Origin: Methylobacterium sp. J-076
Lineage (GTDB): Bacteria; Pseudomonadota; Alphaproteobacteria; Rhizobiales; Beijerinckiaceae
DNA: 64,000 nt
Direction: 5' to 3'
Assembly: GCF_022829405.1 (NCBI RefSeq)
Contig: NZ_JAKSXW010000146.1
Coordinates: 1-64,000 of the forward strand
Shown here: positions 1 to 13,153 of the stretch, in pieces
How the letters are laid out: each line of letters starts with the position of its first letter
How positions within the stretch are numbered: the first letter of the stretch is position 1
Notes under the pieces: model-generated
What the model was told of the DNA's origin: nothing
The model's input: only the letters and a program-made list of their open reading frames with translations
Databases searched by the model: none
Position numbers and translations under genes: made by a program

Positions 1-405
1 CCGGTTGGCGCGGGCGAGCAGCCCCGGCTCGAACGCCTTCACGCCGGCGCCGAGTGCCCGTTCGAGGTCGAGGGTGCCGACCACCCGGTCCTCGGTGGCG
101 CCGAGGGGCAGGTCCACCACCGGCACGGGCTTTTTCTGGGATTTTCGCGGGCCGCCCGCCGCGCAGTGCGGGCAGAGGTCCGCCGGGCTCGCCGGGTCGC
201 AATTGTAGGGACAGCCGGCCACCGCCGTCATCGGCGGCAGAAGGGCGGCGAGGCCGCGGATCGCGGTGGACTTGCCCGTCCCCCGGTCGCCGAAGACAAG
301 CACGCCGCCGACCGCAGGGTCCACCGCCGCGATCAGCAGCGCCTGGCGCATCTCGTCCTGGCCGACGATGGCCGAGAAGGGAAAGGGGGGCACGGATACG
401 CTCAA
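1..405 (-). CDS. bchI: Magnesium chelatase ATPase subunit BchI (5' part, truncated by window edge)
   Basis: AAA+ ATPase subunit of the BchI-BchD-BchH magnesium chelatase, which inserts Mg2+ into protoporphyrin IX. The visible 135 codons hold a Walker A motif GDRGTGKST and the cysteine-bearing insert (CPYNC...CPHC) typical of the BchI N-terminus. The reading frame has a TGA at 430-432 and no ATG after it, so the start is either TTG at 405 (giving [15 protein letters not shown]) or GTG at 393; I chose 405 because a purine-rich stretch lies about 11 bases upstream. The gene lies downstream of hemA on the same strand, separated by 292 bp of palindromic repeat. The C-terminal part and any bchD/bchO lie outside the window. 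Confidence 0.93.
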   Translation of the reverse strand, partial: MSVSVPPFPFSAIVGQDEMRQALLIAAVDPAVGGVLVFGDRGTGKSTAIRGLAALLPPMTAVAGCPYNCDPASPADLCPHCAAGGPRKSQKKPVPVVDLPLGATEDRVVGTLDLERALGAGVKAFEPGLLARANR

Positions 406-697
406 GGTTGAAGGGCGACCTCGCTCGCTTCACCGCCCTCATCCTGAGAGCCTGACCGAGAAGTCAGCGATTCTTCCACACTCGACCTCATCCTGAGGTG
501 CCGAAGCGGAGCGAAGGCCTCGAAGGAGGCCTCCAGGGATCGCAGGGCCTTCTGGAGCCCTCCTTCGAGGCCCGCTCGCGCGGGCCCCTCAGGATGAGGG
601 GGATTGATGGGAGTGATCGGCTTTTCGGTCAGGCTCCTGCGAGGCCCGTTCGCGCGGGCCCCTCAGGATGAGGGGGGAGGGTCGGGCGACGGGTTCC
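406..697. other. Intergenic spacer made largely of palindromic repeat
   Basis: No gene seen. Besides the complete repeat at 486-599 there is a half copy at 631-673. The outer sequences around 448-462 (AGCCTGACCGAGAAG) and 621-635 (CTTTTCGGTCAGGCT) are inverted with one mismatch, so the spacer can fold into nested stems between hemA and bchI. Confidence 0.7.
486..599. repeat. CCTCATCCTGAGG-type palindromic repeat, copy 1
   Basis: About 114 bp bounded by CCTCATCCTGAGG (486-498) and its complement CCTCAGGATGAGG (587-599). An inner half reads GGCCTCGAAGGAGG and the other half contains CCTCCTTCGAGG or a close variant. Two further copies of the same layout occur at 37582-37692 and 49052-49163. Confidence 0.85.
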
Positions 698-1915
698 CTA
701 CTCCGCCGCCTTCTGACGAAGGCCGATGCGGCCCCAGATCGTGGTGAGGGCATCGACCAGATGGCCGATATCCTCGTCCGAATGAAGGGGCGAGGGCGTG
801 ATGCGCAGGCGCTCGGTGCCCCGGGCCACGGTCGGGTAGTTGATCGGCTGCACGTAGATGCCGAACTCGTCCAGGAGGGTGTCCGAGATCGCCTTGCAGA
901 GCACCGGGTCGCAGACCATCACCGGCACGATGTGGCTGTCGTTGGGCATGGTCGGGATGTCGGCGGCCTCCAGGGCCTCGCGGACCTTGGCCACGCGCTC
1001 CTGATGGCGGGCGCGCTCGGCGCCGCTGTCCTTCAGGTGGCGGATCGAGGCCGCCGCCCCCGCCGCCACGGAGGGCGGCAGGGAGGTGGTGAAGATGAAG
1101 CCGGAGGCGAAGCTGCGCACGAAGTCGCACAGCTTCTCGGAGGCGGTGATGTAGCCGCCATGGACGGCGAAGGCCTTGCCCAGCGTACCCTCGATCACGT
1201 CGAGGCGGTGGGCCACCCCATCGCGCTCGGAGATGCCGCCGCCGCGCGCCCCGTAGAGGCCCACCGCGTGGACCTCGTCCAGGTAGGTCAGCGCGCCGTG
1301 CTTCTCGGCCACGTCGCAGATCTCGCCGATGGGGGCGATGTCCCCGTCCATCGAGTAGACCGACTCGAACGCGACGAGCTTCGGCCGGGACGGGTCGATC
1401 AGCGACAGCTTGCGGTCGAGGTCCTCGGGGTCGTTGTGGCGGAAGATGTGCCGCTCGGCCCGGCTGAACCGGATGCCCTCGATCATCGAGGCGTGGTTCT
1501 CGGAATCTGAGAACACCGCGCAGTTCGGCAGGCGCGAGGCCAGCGTGCCGAGCGCCGCCCAGTTCGAGACGTAGCCGGAGGTGAACAGCAGCGCCGCCTC
1601 CTTGCGGTGCAGGTCGGCCAGCTCCCGCTCCAGCAGCACGTGGTAGTGGTTCGTGCCGGAGATGTTGCGGGTGCCGCCCGCCCCGGCGCCGCAGCGGTCC
1701 AGGGCCTCGTGCATCGCGTTCAGCACCGTGGGGTGCTGGCCCATGCCGAGATAGTCGTTCGAGCACCACACGGTGACCGGCCGGGTGCCGCCGCCGTGGT
1801 GGTGGGTGGCATGCGGGAAGCGGCCGGCATGGCGTTCCAGATCGGTGAAGACGCGGTAGCGTCCTTCCCGGTGGAGGCCGGCGATCTCGGTGCCGAAGAA
1901 GGCCTCGTAGTCCAT
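698..1915 (-). CDS. hemA: 5-aminolevulinate synthase
   Basis: Condenses glycine and succinyl-CoA to 5-aminolevulinate with PLP, the entry to heme and bacteriochlorophyll (Shemin/C4 pathway). 405 aa, the normal length for alphaproteobacterial ALAS. The motif [12 protein letters not shown] carries the Schiff-base lysine (K247), and the substrate-binding segment [10 protein letters not shown] is near the N-terminus. The frame is open for 38 more codons upstream, but the ATG at 1915 starts the family-typical MDYEAFF and has GGGGAG about 8 bases upstream. It is the last gene of the puh-acsF-puhE block, 135 bp after puhE, with a strong hairpin between (2015-2039), so it may have separate expression. 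Its place in the photosynthesis cluster suggests a copy that boosts pigment synthesis. Confidence 0.96.
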   Translation of the reverse strand: MDYEAFFGTEIAGLHREGRYRVFTDLERHAGRFPHATHHHGGGTRPVTVWCSNDYLGMGQHPTVLNAMHEALDRCGAGAGGTRNISGTNHYHVLLERELADLHRKEAALLFTSGYVSNWAALGTLASRLPNCAVFSDSENHASMIEGIRFSRAERHIFRHNDPEDLDRKLSLIDPSRPKLVAFESVYSMDGDIAPIGEICDVAEKHGALTYLDEVHAVGLYGARGGGISERDGVAHRLDVIEGTLGKAFAVHGGYITASEKLCDFVRSFASGFIFTTSLPPSVAAGAAASIRHLKDSGAERARHQERVAKVREALEAADIPTMPNDSHIVPVMVCDPVLCKAISDTLLDEFGIYVQPINYPTVARGTERLRITPSPLHSDEDIGHLVDALTTIWGRIGLRQKAAE

Positions 1916-2014
1916 TCCCCTACTCCCCGGTTGCCGCGGGTTGGACCCGCTTGTTCCGTTAAGTCCGTCCCGTTCCAGAATTCGCATACGACAAATTCCA
2001 AATCGAGGGGTGTG

Positions 2015-2039
2015 CGGCGCCCGCGACATGCGGGCGCCG
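2015..2039. terminator. GC-rich hairpin between puhE and hemA
   Basis: Perfect 10-bp stem (CGGCGCCCGC / GCGGGCGCCG) with a 5-nt loop GACAT, in the 135-bp gap after the puhE stop. No T-run follows on the minus strand, so it may be an attenuator or an RNA-stability element rather than a strong terminator. It could lower or separate hemA expression from puhE. Confidence 0.5.
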
Positions 2040-2050
2040 TGCGTGGTGGA

Positions 2051-2839
2051 TCAGTCCGGCGCGCCCCGCGCCCCGTCGAGCCCCCGCCCCGGGAGGCTCC
2101 ACCGCCACAGGGCGGCGGAGGGGAGCGGCAGCATCATGAACCAATGTTCCAGCGTCGCCAGCGCCATCAGCGTGGCGAGGGCGGTGAAGCCGATCAGCTC
2201 GTGCGCCAGCACCGCGTCGGCCATCGCCGCCCGCCCGAGGAGCACCGCCGCTCCGGTCCCCACCGTGACGGAGAGGGGGAACAGCCGGTTCATCGGCGCC
2301 CGCGTCAGGTAGCAGGCGAGGTAGCCCAGGTGGTCCGGCAGGAACTCCGCATGGAGGTTGCGCACGCCGAGGAACAGGTTCAGCCGCGCCGAGAGGTTCA
2401 TCACCACCAGGGTGGCGTAGGTCCAGAGGGCGAACTTGTTCGGCTGGCCCCAGACGAGGGCCAGGATGGCGAGCCCGCCGACGATGATCGCGAATTCGTG
2501 CCACAGGCTGGTGGCGAGCGCCGCAAGGAACCGGTCGAGCCCCCGGTAGGAGGGTGGGCAGGCGGCGGGGCGCGGGCCGGAGACGAAGCCCATGTAGTAG
2601 CTCATCTCCTGCCAGCCCCAGACCACCAGCGCGGCGGTGAAGGCGGTGTAGGCGCCGCCGCCGCCCGTGTCCCCGGCGCTCGCCCGCACCGCCACCAGGG
2701 CCCCCGCGAGCAGGAGCGTCGCCCCCGCCATGCTCCACGGATGGGTGCGGCGCGGGGCGTGGTCGAGGAGCAGGATCAGCCCGGTGGAGAACCACCAGAC
2801 CAGCACCGCGTAGACGACGGGGGCGGCGTATGTCGCCAT
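2051..2839 (-). CDS. puhE: Photosynthetic complex assembly protein PuhE
   Basis: Polytopic membrane protein of 262 aa, matching the PuhE family (putative photosynthetic complex assembly protein 2), which affects reaction-centre/LH1 assembly in purple bacteria. Several hydrophobic segments are evident from the first residues (YAVLVWWFSTGLILLL) to near the C-terminus, with a conserved-looking middle segment WGWQEMSYYMGF. The ATG at 2839 lies 1 base after the acsF stop, so the two are likely translationally coupled. The order puhA-puhB-puhC-x-acsF-puhE-hemA is the standard one for alphaproteobacterial clusters and supports the call. Confidence 0.9.
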   Translation of the reverse strand: MATYAAPVVYAVLVWWFSTGLILLLDHAPRRTHPWSMAGATLLLAGALVAVRASAGDTGGGGAYTAFTAALVVWGWQEMSYYMGFVSGPRPAACPPSYRGLDRFLAALATSLWHEFAIIVGGLAILALVWGQPNKFALWTYATLVVMNLSARLNLFLGVRNLHAEFLPDHLGYLACYLTRAPMNRLFPLSVTVGTGAAVLLGRAAMADAVLAHELIGFTALATLMALATLEHWFMMLPLPSAALWRWSLPGRGLDGARGAPD

Positions 2840-2840
2840 G

Positions 2841-3929
2841 CTACCAGACCGGCTCGAGACGGATGTCGGCGGGCAGCGCGTTCGCCTTCACCGGAAGCAG
2901 GTAGAGCCGCACGAAGGTCAGCGCCGCGCCGGCCACGTGGCGCCCGTGCGCGAGCTTGCCCATGAGGCCGCCCTTCGCCTTGGCCGCCGCGATGCCGCGG
3001 GAATGCGCGAGCAGCGTGTCGAGCCCGGCCCGGAACTTCGGGTGGTCGATGTCGAGTTCGAGCGGGAACGTCTGCTTCGAGATCTCCGAGGTGATGCGGA
3101 AGACCTTGTAGTCGTAGTCGGTGGGATCCACCCCGAGCGCCGCGTGGAAGGCGGGGCGGTGATGGTCGCGGACATACATCGTCGCGAACACCGCGAGCAG
3201 GAAGAAGCGGATCCAGTAGCGGTTCACCCCACTCGTCAGCTTCGGGTTCGCCCGCATCAGCAGGGCGAAGGCCTCCCCGTGGCGGAACTCGTCGTTGCAC
3301 CACTTCTCGAACCATTTGAAGATCGGGTGGATGCGCCGCTCGGGGTGCTTCTCCAGCTCCCGGTAGATCGTGATGTAGCGGGCGTAGCCGATCTTCTCCG
3401 ACAGGTAGGTCGCGTAGAAGATGAACTTCGGCCTGAAGAACGTGTACTTCTTCGACTTCGTCAGGAAGCCGAGGTCCACGCCGATCCCGAAATCCTTCAG
3501 CGTGTCGTTGATGAAGCCGGCGTGGCGGGCCTCGTCGCGGCTCATCAGGCCGAACAGCTCCTTGATGTCCTTGTTCTTGGCGCGTTTCCGCATCTCCGCG
3601 TAGAGGACGCAGCCCGAGAACTCGGCGGTGATGGACGAGACGAGGAAGTCCAGGAACTCCTTGCGCAGCTCCGGCTCCATGGCCGACAGGTCGCAGTCGA
3701 ACTCCTCGTTGCGGGTGAAGTGGCGCTTGTTGGGGTCGGCTTTCAGCTCGGCGATCAGCACGTCCCAGTCGCGGCGGACCGGCTCGACGTTCGTGCGGTC
3801 CAGCTCGGCGAAATCGGTCGTGTAGAAGCGCGGGCTCAGGAACGTCGTCTCCTGGGCGACCTTGGTCGATTCGTTGAGCGGGGTCTTCGGGATCGGCTGG
3901 CCCGAAGGGGGCGGGACGGGAGCGTTCAC
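2841..3929 (-). CDS. acsF: Aerobic Mg-protoporphyrin IX monomethyl ester cyclase (AcsF)
   Basis: Oxygen-dependent diiron enzyme that forms the isocyclic E ring, converting Mg-protoporphyrin IX monomethyl ester to protochlorophyllide (divinyl). 362 aa with two diiron motifs, DEARH at residues 132-136 and DEFRH at 213-217. The frame runs open 188 codons further upstream through another gene, but the GTG at 3929 has AGGAGG six bases before it and gives the family-typical N-terminus, so GTG is the start. It overlaps the preceding 98-codon gene by 4 bases (GTGA). The only cyclase in view is this oxygen-requiring type (no bchE here), fitting an aerobic anoxygenic phototroph. Confidence 0.96.
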   Translation of the reverse strand: MNAPVPPPSGQPIPKTPLNESTKVAQETTFLSPRFYTTDFAELDRTNVEPVRRDWDVLIAELKADPNKRHFTRNEEFDCDLSAMEPELRKEFLDFLVSSITAEFSGCVLYAEMRKRAKNKDIKELFGLMSRDEARHAGFINDTLKDFGIGVDLGFLTKSKKYTFFRPKFIFYATYLSEKIGYARYITIYRELEKHPERRIHPIFKWFEKWCNDEFRHGEAFALLMRANPKLTSGVNRYWIRFFLLAVFATMYVRDHHRPAFHAALGVDPTDYDYKVFRITSEISKQTFPLELDIDHPKFRAGLDTLLAHSRGIAAAKAKGGLMGKLAHGRHVAGAALTFVRLYLLPVKANALPADIRLEPVW

Positions 3930-4222
3930 AGCGTCCTCCTTTCCGAGAAGCTGACCTCGAACAGTTCGGTCAGCTCGAGATGGGCGATCAGCTTGGTCCA
4001 GGCGCGCTCGAGCGCGCCGGCGCGTATGACGGTGGCGGTGCGGGCCACGGTGAGGCGCTCGCCGTAGGCCACCTGGGTCGGGGCATCGTGGACCTGCACC
4101 TCGTCGCCGGGCTCGATCTCGAAGCCGGCATCCAGGGTGACGTGCGCGTGCAGGCTCTCGGGCGTGTGCTCGATCTCGACCGTGCAGGGCACCGTGACGG
4201 TGCGGGAGCCGGGCCAGCCCAT
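3926..4222 (-). CDS. Conserved small protein between puhC and acsF, function unknown
   Basis: 98 aa, soluble-looking, no membrane segment or recognised catalytic motif. It has a beta-rich look ([20 protein letters not shown]), as in a short hairpin or barrel fold. It is translationally linked on both sides: its ATG overlaps the puhC stop (TGATG) and its stop overlaps the acsF GTG (GTGA). A small gene at this position recurs in alphaproteobacterial photosynthesis clusters (recalled, not searched). I infer a role tied to AcsF or to complex assembly, but the sequence does not say which. It is certainly a real gene given the coupling. Confidence 0.8.
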   Translation of the reverse strand: MGWPGSRTVTVPCTVEIEHTPESLHAHVTLDAGFEIEPGDEVQVHDAPTQVAYGERLTVARTATVIRAGALERAWTKLIAHLELTELFEVSFSERRTL

Positions 4223-4701
4223 CAGCGGGCCTCCGCCGCCGGCCCGCCCTGCTCCGGAAGCAGCCGGGCGAAGGCCTGGGCGTTGGTGGAGCCGAAGGCT
4301 TCGAGGGGCACGTGCCGCCCGGTGGCCTCGTCGGACAGGTCGAGGCGCCCGTCGTCGTAGCGGGTGAGGCTGAAGGGCGGCTCGCGGCCGAGCCCGTCCC
4401 GCTGGCGGGCCTGGGCGAGGCCGCGCAGCGTGCCGCGCAGGAAGCCGTCCTCGCCGGGGCGGATCCAGGCGACGATGTGCCGGTCGCCCGCATCGCGCAG
4501 GGCGATGGAGCCGTCGGCCTGGTCCTCGGCCTGGAAATCGAGGCGCGCCAGCGCCTTGGCGGCGGGCAGCTGCGTCAGGCCGACGCCCTCGCCCCGGCCG
4601 ATGGCCACGGCGAGCATCGTGAAGCCGATGAGCGCCCCCGCGCCGATCAGGAGCAGGGCCGGCACCGGCCCGACCTCCTGCCTACGGATCGCTCCGCCCA
4701 T
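4222..4701 (-). CDS. puhC: Photosynthetic complex assembly protein PuhC
   Basis: 159 aa with one N-terminal membrane anchor (roughly residues 13-33, [20 protein letters not shown]) and a periplasmic domain, the layout of PuhC, which helps assemble and reorganise the RC-LH1 core complex. It follows puhB after 12 bp, with the ATG at 4701 preceded by GAGAGGATGC, and its stop shares one base with the next start. The product name rests on topology, size and position, since PuhC diverges strongly in sequence. Confidence 0.85.
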   Translation of the reverse strand: MGGAIRRQEVGPVPALLLIGAGALIGFTMLAVAIGRGEGVGLTQLPAAKALARLDFQAEDQADGSIALRDAGDRHIVAWIRPGEDGFLRGTLRGLAQARQRDGLGREPPFSLTRYDDGRLDLSDEATGRHVPLEAFGSTNAQAFARLLPEQGGPAAEAR

Positions 4702-4713
4702 CGCATCCTCTCC

Positions 4714-5364
4714 CTATTCCGCCGCCACGAGGCGGGGTGCCGTCTGCGCCGGCCGCGCCACCACCACCACCGGCATCGCCGGGGCCGCATCCTCGGCATG
4801 GGCCACGAGGGCCTGTGCCAGGAGCCGGACCACCGACTCGGCCTCGGGCACGGACCGGAGCATGGGCTCGGTCCGCGACAGGTGCCAGGGCCGGACGTGG
4901 GGCCAGAGCTGAAGGTAGGCGATCCTCTGCCCCGTCCGCAACCGCAGCGGGATGTCGCCGCTGGCATCGGAGAAGGTCCGCAGCGACGCACTGTCCACTT
5001 CGGCGAAGGGCAGGTTGCGCGTCACCGGCAGGGCGATGCCCGCGTGGAGGACGATCCGCCGGTCGGTGATGGTGTAGACGGTGGTGCGGTGGGTCAGCCA
5101 CGCCAGCCCCCACAGGAGGGCGAGGGCGGCGGCGCCGGTCAGCAGCACCGCCCCGCCGACCATCGCCGCCCGGGCCGGCGACGCGGCGCCCGCGGCGAAG
5201 ATGCTCGCCCAGGCGCAGAACCACAGGGCGACGAGGCGGGCGTGGAACACCCGCACGAACGCCCCCGCGGTCGTCGGCGCGCCCTGCCACAGCAGGCGCT
5301 CGCCCCGCGGCAGGGGCCCGGGCAGCCCGCGCAGGGTGCCCTCGGGGAGGAAGTCGCCGCTCAT
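4714..5364 (-). CDS. puhB: Photosynthetic complex assembly protein PuhB
   Basis: 216 aa membrane protein. Two or three hydrophobic segments lie in the N-terminal half, then a PH-like domain starting near TVYTITDRRIVLHAGIA, the signature segment of bacterial PH-domain proteins and of PuhB. PuhB is a reaction-centre assembly factor in Rhodobacter. The start ATG overlaps the puhA stop by 4 bases (ATGA), so production is coupled to the H subunit. Confidence 0.9.
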   Translation of the reverse strand: MSGDFLPEGTLRGLPGPLPRGERLLWQGAPTTAGAFVRVFHARLVALWFCAWASIFAAGAASPARAAMVGGAVLLTGAAALALLWGLAWLTHRTTVYTITDRRIVLHAGIALPVTRNLPFAEVDSASLRTFSDASGDIPLRLRTGQRIAYLQLWPHVRPWHLSRTEPMLRSVPEAESVVRLLAQALVAHAEDAAPAMPVVVVARPAQTAPRLVAAE

Positions 5365-6140
5365 AGGATCGGCTCCGCCCGCTCGGGCGTGGCGTAGAGC
5401 GTGCCCGCGCCGAAGTAGGACATGATCCGCTCCTCCTCCAGGAACGTCACCGCATCGGGGTTCTTCGTCACGGGGATGCCCGCGAACTGCGATGCCAGCA
5501 GCGCCTCGGACTTCACCGTCCGGGTGAAGCCGCCGGCCCGGCAGAAGACGGACGGCATCAGCCGCCGCCCGCCATCGGGCAGCTCGACCTCGTAGTAGCG
5601 CACCAGGGACTCGCCCCGGTCGACCCAGAGGTCGGCGACGACGCCCGCCACCGCGTTGTCGGTGCCGAACACGGTCATGCCGATGGGGTTCGGGCCGGTC
5701 TCGTGGACCACGAAGTTCGTGGCGACCCGCAGGGGCACCATCCGGTCGATGCCCTCCCAGGTCTTGTCGGTGACGTCGTGGCGGATGACGTAGGAGCCGG
5801 GGCCGACGCCGGCCGCCAGCGACCCGTCCGTGCGCTCGTAGGGCGCGCCGGGCCAGGGCTCGACCTTCCGGGCCGGGATGCCGGTCTCGATGTCCCGCCG
5901 GCCCTGCATCGCCTGGGGGGCGAAGGTGGTCTCACCGCCCGGCAGGTGGAAGCTCTTGGCGGAGGGGATGAGGAACGGGTTGGGCGAGTGGCGCAGGCCC
6001 ACCGCCTCGTCCTCGAGGGGATAACCCTCGCGCCGGTCCTCCCGGCGCAGGTAGAAGACGAGACCCGCGAAGAACAGGAAGAACGCGTAGAGTACGACCT
6101 GTGCGACGTCGACGTATCCGGTCAAGGCACCTGTGGGCAT
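5361..6140 (-). CDS. puhA: Photosynthetic reaction centre H subunit
   Basis: 259 aa, the usual size of the H subunit. One transmembrane helix near the N-terminus (VDVAQVVLYAFFLFFAGLVFY) is followed by REDRREGYPLE and a long cytoplasmic beta-rich domain that covers the L/M core and guides protons to QB. The ATG at 6140 has GGGGAGGATCAC just upstream, a strong ribosome site. It is followed by puhB with a 4-base overlap and preceded by lhaA with an 18-bp gap. The L and M subunits (puf) are not in this window. Confidence 0.96.
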   Translation of the reverse strand: MPTGALTGYVDVAQVVLYAFFLFFAGLVFYLRREDRREGYPLEDEAVGLRHSPNPFLIPSAKSFHLPGGETTFAPQAMQGRRDIETGIPARKVEPWPGAPYERTDGSLAAGVGPGSYVIRHDVTDKTWEGIDRMVPLRVATNFVVHETGPNPIGMTVFGTDNAVAGVVADLWVDRGESLVRYYEVELPDGGRRLMPSVFCRAGGFTRTVKSEALLASQFAGIPVTKNPDAVTFLEEERIMSYFGAGTLYATPERAEPIL

Positions 6141-6158
6141 GTGATCCTCCCCCTGGGT

Positions 6159-7562
6159 TCAGGCGGTTCGCTCGATGAGACGGTGACGGTCCGCGCTGCG
6201 CACCAGCGGCCCGAGGGCGACGAGGGCGGCAAACAGCAGCGCGATCTCGATGTGGTAGACGATGAGGTAGCCGATCGCCGGCTCGTTCATCCCCTCGCCC
6301 AGCACGCCGGTCTGGGCGATGGCCGCGCCGACGTCGCGGACGATGCCGCTGGCGGCGATGGACAGCCCGGCGGCGGTGGCCTGCACCGCTCCCCAGGCGC
6401 CGAGGGCGAGGCCGGTATCCTCCGGGCCAGCCTTGTCCATGGAGGCGGTGAGCGTGCCGTGGGCGAACAGCCCGCCCCCGAGGCCGATCAGGCTGACGCC
6501 GACCGCGAACAGGTTCTGCGAGGCGAGCGGCGCGGCGAACACCACCGCCGAGAAGGCCAGGATGCCGATCCCCGCCCCCGCCGCCGAAACCCGGAACGGG
6601 TCGCCGCCCCGGTTCAGCCAGCGGGCGGCCATCAGCAGGCCGAGCGCCCCGCCCGCCGCCAGCATCGCGGTCAGCGCCGTCGTGGCGCCCACCGGCAGGT
6701 GCAGGATCTGCCCGCCATAGGGTTCGAGCAGGATGTCCTGCATCGAGAACCCCGCCGTGCCGAGGCCGATCGCCACGAGGCGCCGCCGCGCCTGGCCGTG
6801 CCCGGCATAGACGCGCCAGGAATCCGAGAAGGTCTGGCGGGGGGCCTCGCGGCTGCGATGGGGGTCGCGCGGCTCCTGCTTCCACAGGGCCAGCCCGTTC
6901 AGCACGATGGTGACGAGGGCCGCGCCCTGGATCACCTGGATCAGCCGCACCTGCGAGAAGGTCGCCAGCGCCAGCCCGAAGATCACGGCGCTGGCCATCA
7001 TCCCGACGAGGAGCGCGGCGCAGAGTAGCGCCACCACCTTCGGCCGGGCGTGCGCCGGGGCGAGGTCGGTGGCGAGCGCCAGCCCCACGGTCTGCGTGGT
7101 GTGGAGCCCGGCGCCCACGAGCAGGAAGGCCAACGCCGCCGCCACGTCGCCGACCCAGAGCGGCCCGGTGGTGTCGCCCGACAGGATCAGCAGCGCGAAG
7201 GGCATGATGGCGAGCCCGCCGAACTGCAGCAGGGTGCCGAACCAGATGTAGGGAACCCGCCGCCAGCCCAGCACCGAGCGGTGTGTGTCCGAGCGGAACC
7301 CCACCAGCGCCCGCAGCGGCGCGAAGATGAGGGGCAGCGACAGCATCACGGCGACGATCCAGGCGGGCACGCCGAGTTCGACGATCATCACCCGGTTGAG
7401 GGTGCCGATCAGCAGCACGGCGGCCATGCCCACCGTGACCTGGAACAGGGCGAGCCGCAGCAACCGCCCCATCGGCAGCTCGGCGGTCGCCGCATCCGCG
7501 AAGGGCAGGATCGACGGGGTGAGGCGCATGAGGGCGCGGGTGAGGACGCGGCCGGAACTCAT
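6159..7562 (-). CDS. lhaA: Light-harvesting 1 assembly transporter LhaA (PucC family)
   Basis: 467 aa MFS-fold protein with about 12 hydrophobic segments. It belongs to the PucC/LhaA family, which delivers bacteriochlorophyll to or organises light-harvesting antenna assembly. Recognisable pieces are GTLNRVMIVELGVPAWIV near residue 44 and a conserved AGAGLHTTQTVGLALATDLA. The frame is open far upstream into bchM, but the ATG at 7562 overlaps the bchM stop by 4 bases (ATGA) and gives the proper N-terminus. Its position between bchM and puhA is the classic place for lhaA in purple bacteria. Confidence 0.92.
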   Translation of the reverse strand: MSSGRVLTRALMRLTPSILPFADAATAELPMGRLLRLALFQVTVGMAAVLLIGTLNRVMIVELGVPAWIVAVMLSLPLIFAPLRALVGFRSDTHRSVLGWRRVPYIWFGTLLQFGGLAIMPFALLILSGDTTGPLWVGDVAAALAFLLVGAGLHTTQTVGLALATDLAPAHARPKVVALLCAALLVGMMASAVIFGLALATFSQVRLIQVIQGAALVTIVLNGLALWKQEPRDPHRSREAPRQTFSDSWRVYAGHGQARRRLVAIGLGTAGFSMQDILLEPYGGQILHLPVGATTALTAMLAAGGALGLLMAARWLNRGGDPFRVSAAGAGIGILAFSAVVFAAPLASQNLFAVGVSLIGLGGGLFAHGTLTASMDKAGPEDTGLALGAWGAVQATAAGLSIAASGIVRDVGAAIAQTGVLGEGMNEPAIGYLIVYHIEIALLFAALVALGPLVRSADRHRLIERTA

Positions 7563-8440
7563 GGGGCGGACCTTCCCGGTGCCGCGTTCCCTCCCCCCTC
7601 TGCGGGGGAGGGTGGCCCCCGAAGGGGGTCGGGAGAGGGGAGCGACGGTGCAGAACCCAGCGCCACGTCCCTTCCGGACACCGCGCTCCCCTCTCCCCCC
7701 CTGCCGCGCAGGGTACCCTCCCCCGCAGGGGGGGGAGGGAGAGTTCGGCTCAGCGCCACGGCGTTCGACAGGTAGAACCCGCTGTTGATCCGGTGGCTCT
7801 TCGCCCAGGCGAAGCCGTCGAGGGCGGTTTCCGACGCGATGCGCCGCCGGAGCCCTCGCTCCGTCACCGGTACGATGGCCGGCGAGCGGTCGCCCCGGGG
7901 GAACAGCTTGCCGGCCGCGTGCATCACGGTCAGCAGCGCGGTGCGGGGCGCCACGGTGAACAGGACGGAGCCGTCGGTCCGCTCCCCGAGGCGGGCCAGG
8001 GCGCGGGCGATGTCGGCGGGGCGGTAATGGATCAGCGAATCCATCGCCACCACATGGTCGAACCGGCCGAGGCCGGGGTCGAGCATGTCCCCGACGCGGA
8101 AGTCGATGCGGCCGGCGCCGGGGATCGCCGGGAGGCGTTCCTGGGCGAGCCCGACCAGCGTCGGCGACACGTCGATGGCGACCACCTCGGCCCCTCGCCG
8201 GGCGGCCTCCACGGACAGCGAACCCGTGCCGCAGCCGGCATCGAGGAGCCGCAGGCCGGTCATGTCCGCCGGCAGCCAGGCGAGCAGCGTGGCGCGCATG
8301 GCGTCGCGCCCGGCGCGGACCGTCGCCCGGACCTTGCTGACCGGCGCGTCCGAGGTCAGGCGCGACCACGCCTCGACCGCGGTGCGGTCGAAGTAGGTGG
8401 TGAGTTCGCCCCGGCGGGCGTCGTAGCTGGCGCTGGCCAT
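7559..8440 (-). CDS. bchM: Mg-protoporphyrin IX O-methyltransferase with repeat-derived C-terminal extension
   Basis: SAM-dependent methylation of Mg-protoporphyrin IX to its monomethyl ester. 293 aa, against about 225-235 for the family. The AdoMet motif LLDAGCGTGSLSVEAARRG lies around residues 65-85, and the family-typical end (SGFYLSNAVALSRT) is reached at residue 233. The next 51 residues or so (234-284) are read out of a palindromic repeat (7589-7742), and nine more follow. The reading frame stays open through the repeat and the ATGA overlap with lhaA is kept. The enzyme is probably functional with a disordered Gly/Pro-rich tail. Start ATG 8440 lies 16 bp after bchL. Confidence 0.93.
   Translation of the reverse strand: MASASYDARRGELTTYFDRTAVEAWSRLTSDAPVSKVRATVRAGRDAMRATLLAWLPADMTGLRLLDAGCGTGSLSVEAARRGAEVVAIDVSPTLVGLAQERLPAIPGAGRIDFRVGDMLDPGLGRFDHVVAMDSLIHYRPADIARALARLGERTDGSVLFTVAPRTALLTVMHAAGKLFPRGDRSPAIVPVTERGLRRRIASETALDGFAWAKSHRINSGFYLSNAVALSRTLPPPPAGEGTLRGRGGEGSAVSGRDVALGSAPSLPSPDPLRGPPSPAEGGGNAAPGRSAP
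7589..7742. repeat. GC-rich palindromic repeat inside bchM
   Basis: About 154 bp. The left part has CCCTCCCCCCTCTGCGGGGG (7589-7608) followed by GAGGG, then CCCCCGAAGGGGG. The right part has CCCTCTCCCCCCCTGCCGCG (7690 onward) and CCCTCCCCCGCAGGGGGGG. The two arms are imperfect inverted copies. Its net length is compatible with a 153-bp (51-codon) in-frame insertion into bchM. Confidence 0.75.
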
Positions 8441-8456
8441 CAGTCGAACCCCTCGA

Positions 8457-13127
<4,671 letters not shown>

Positions 13128-13153
<26 letters not shown>

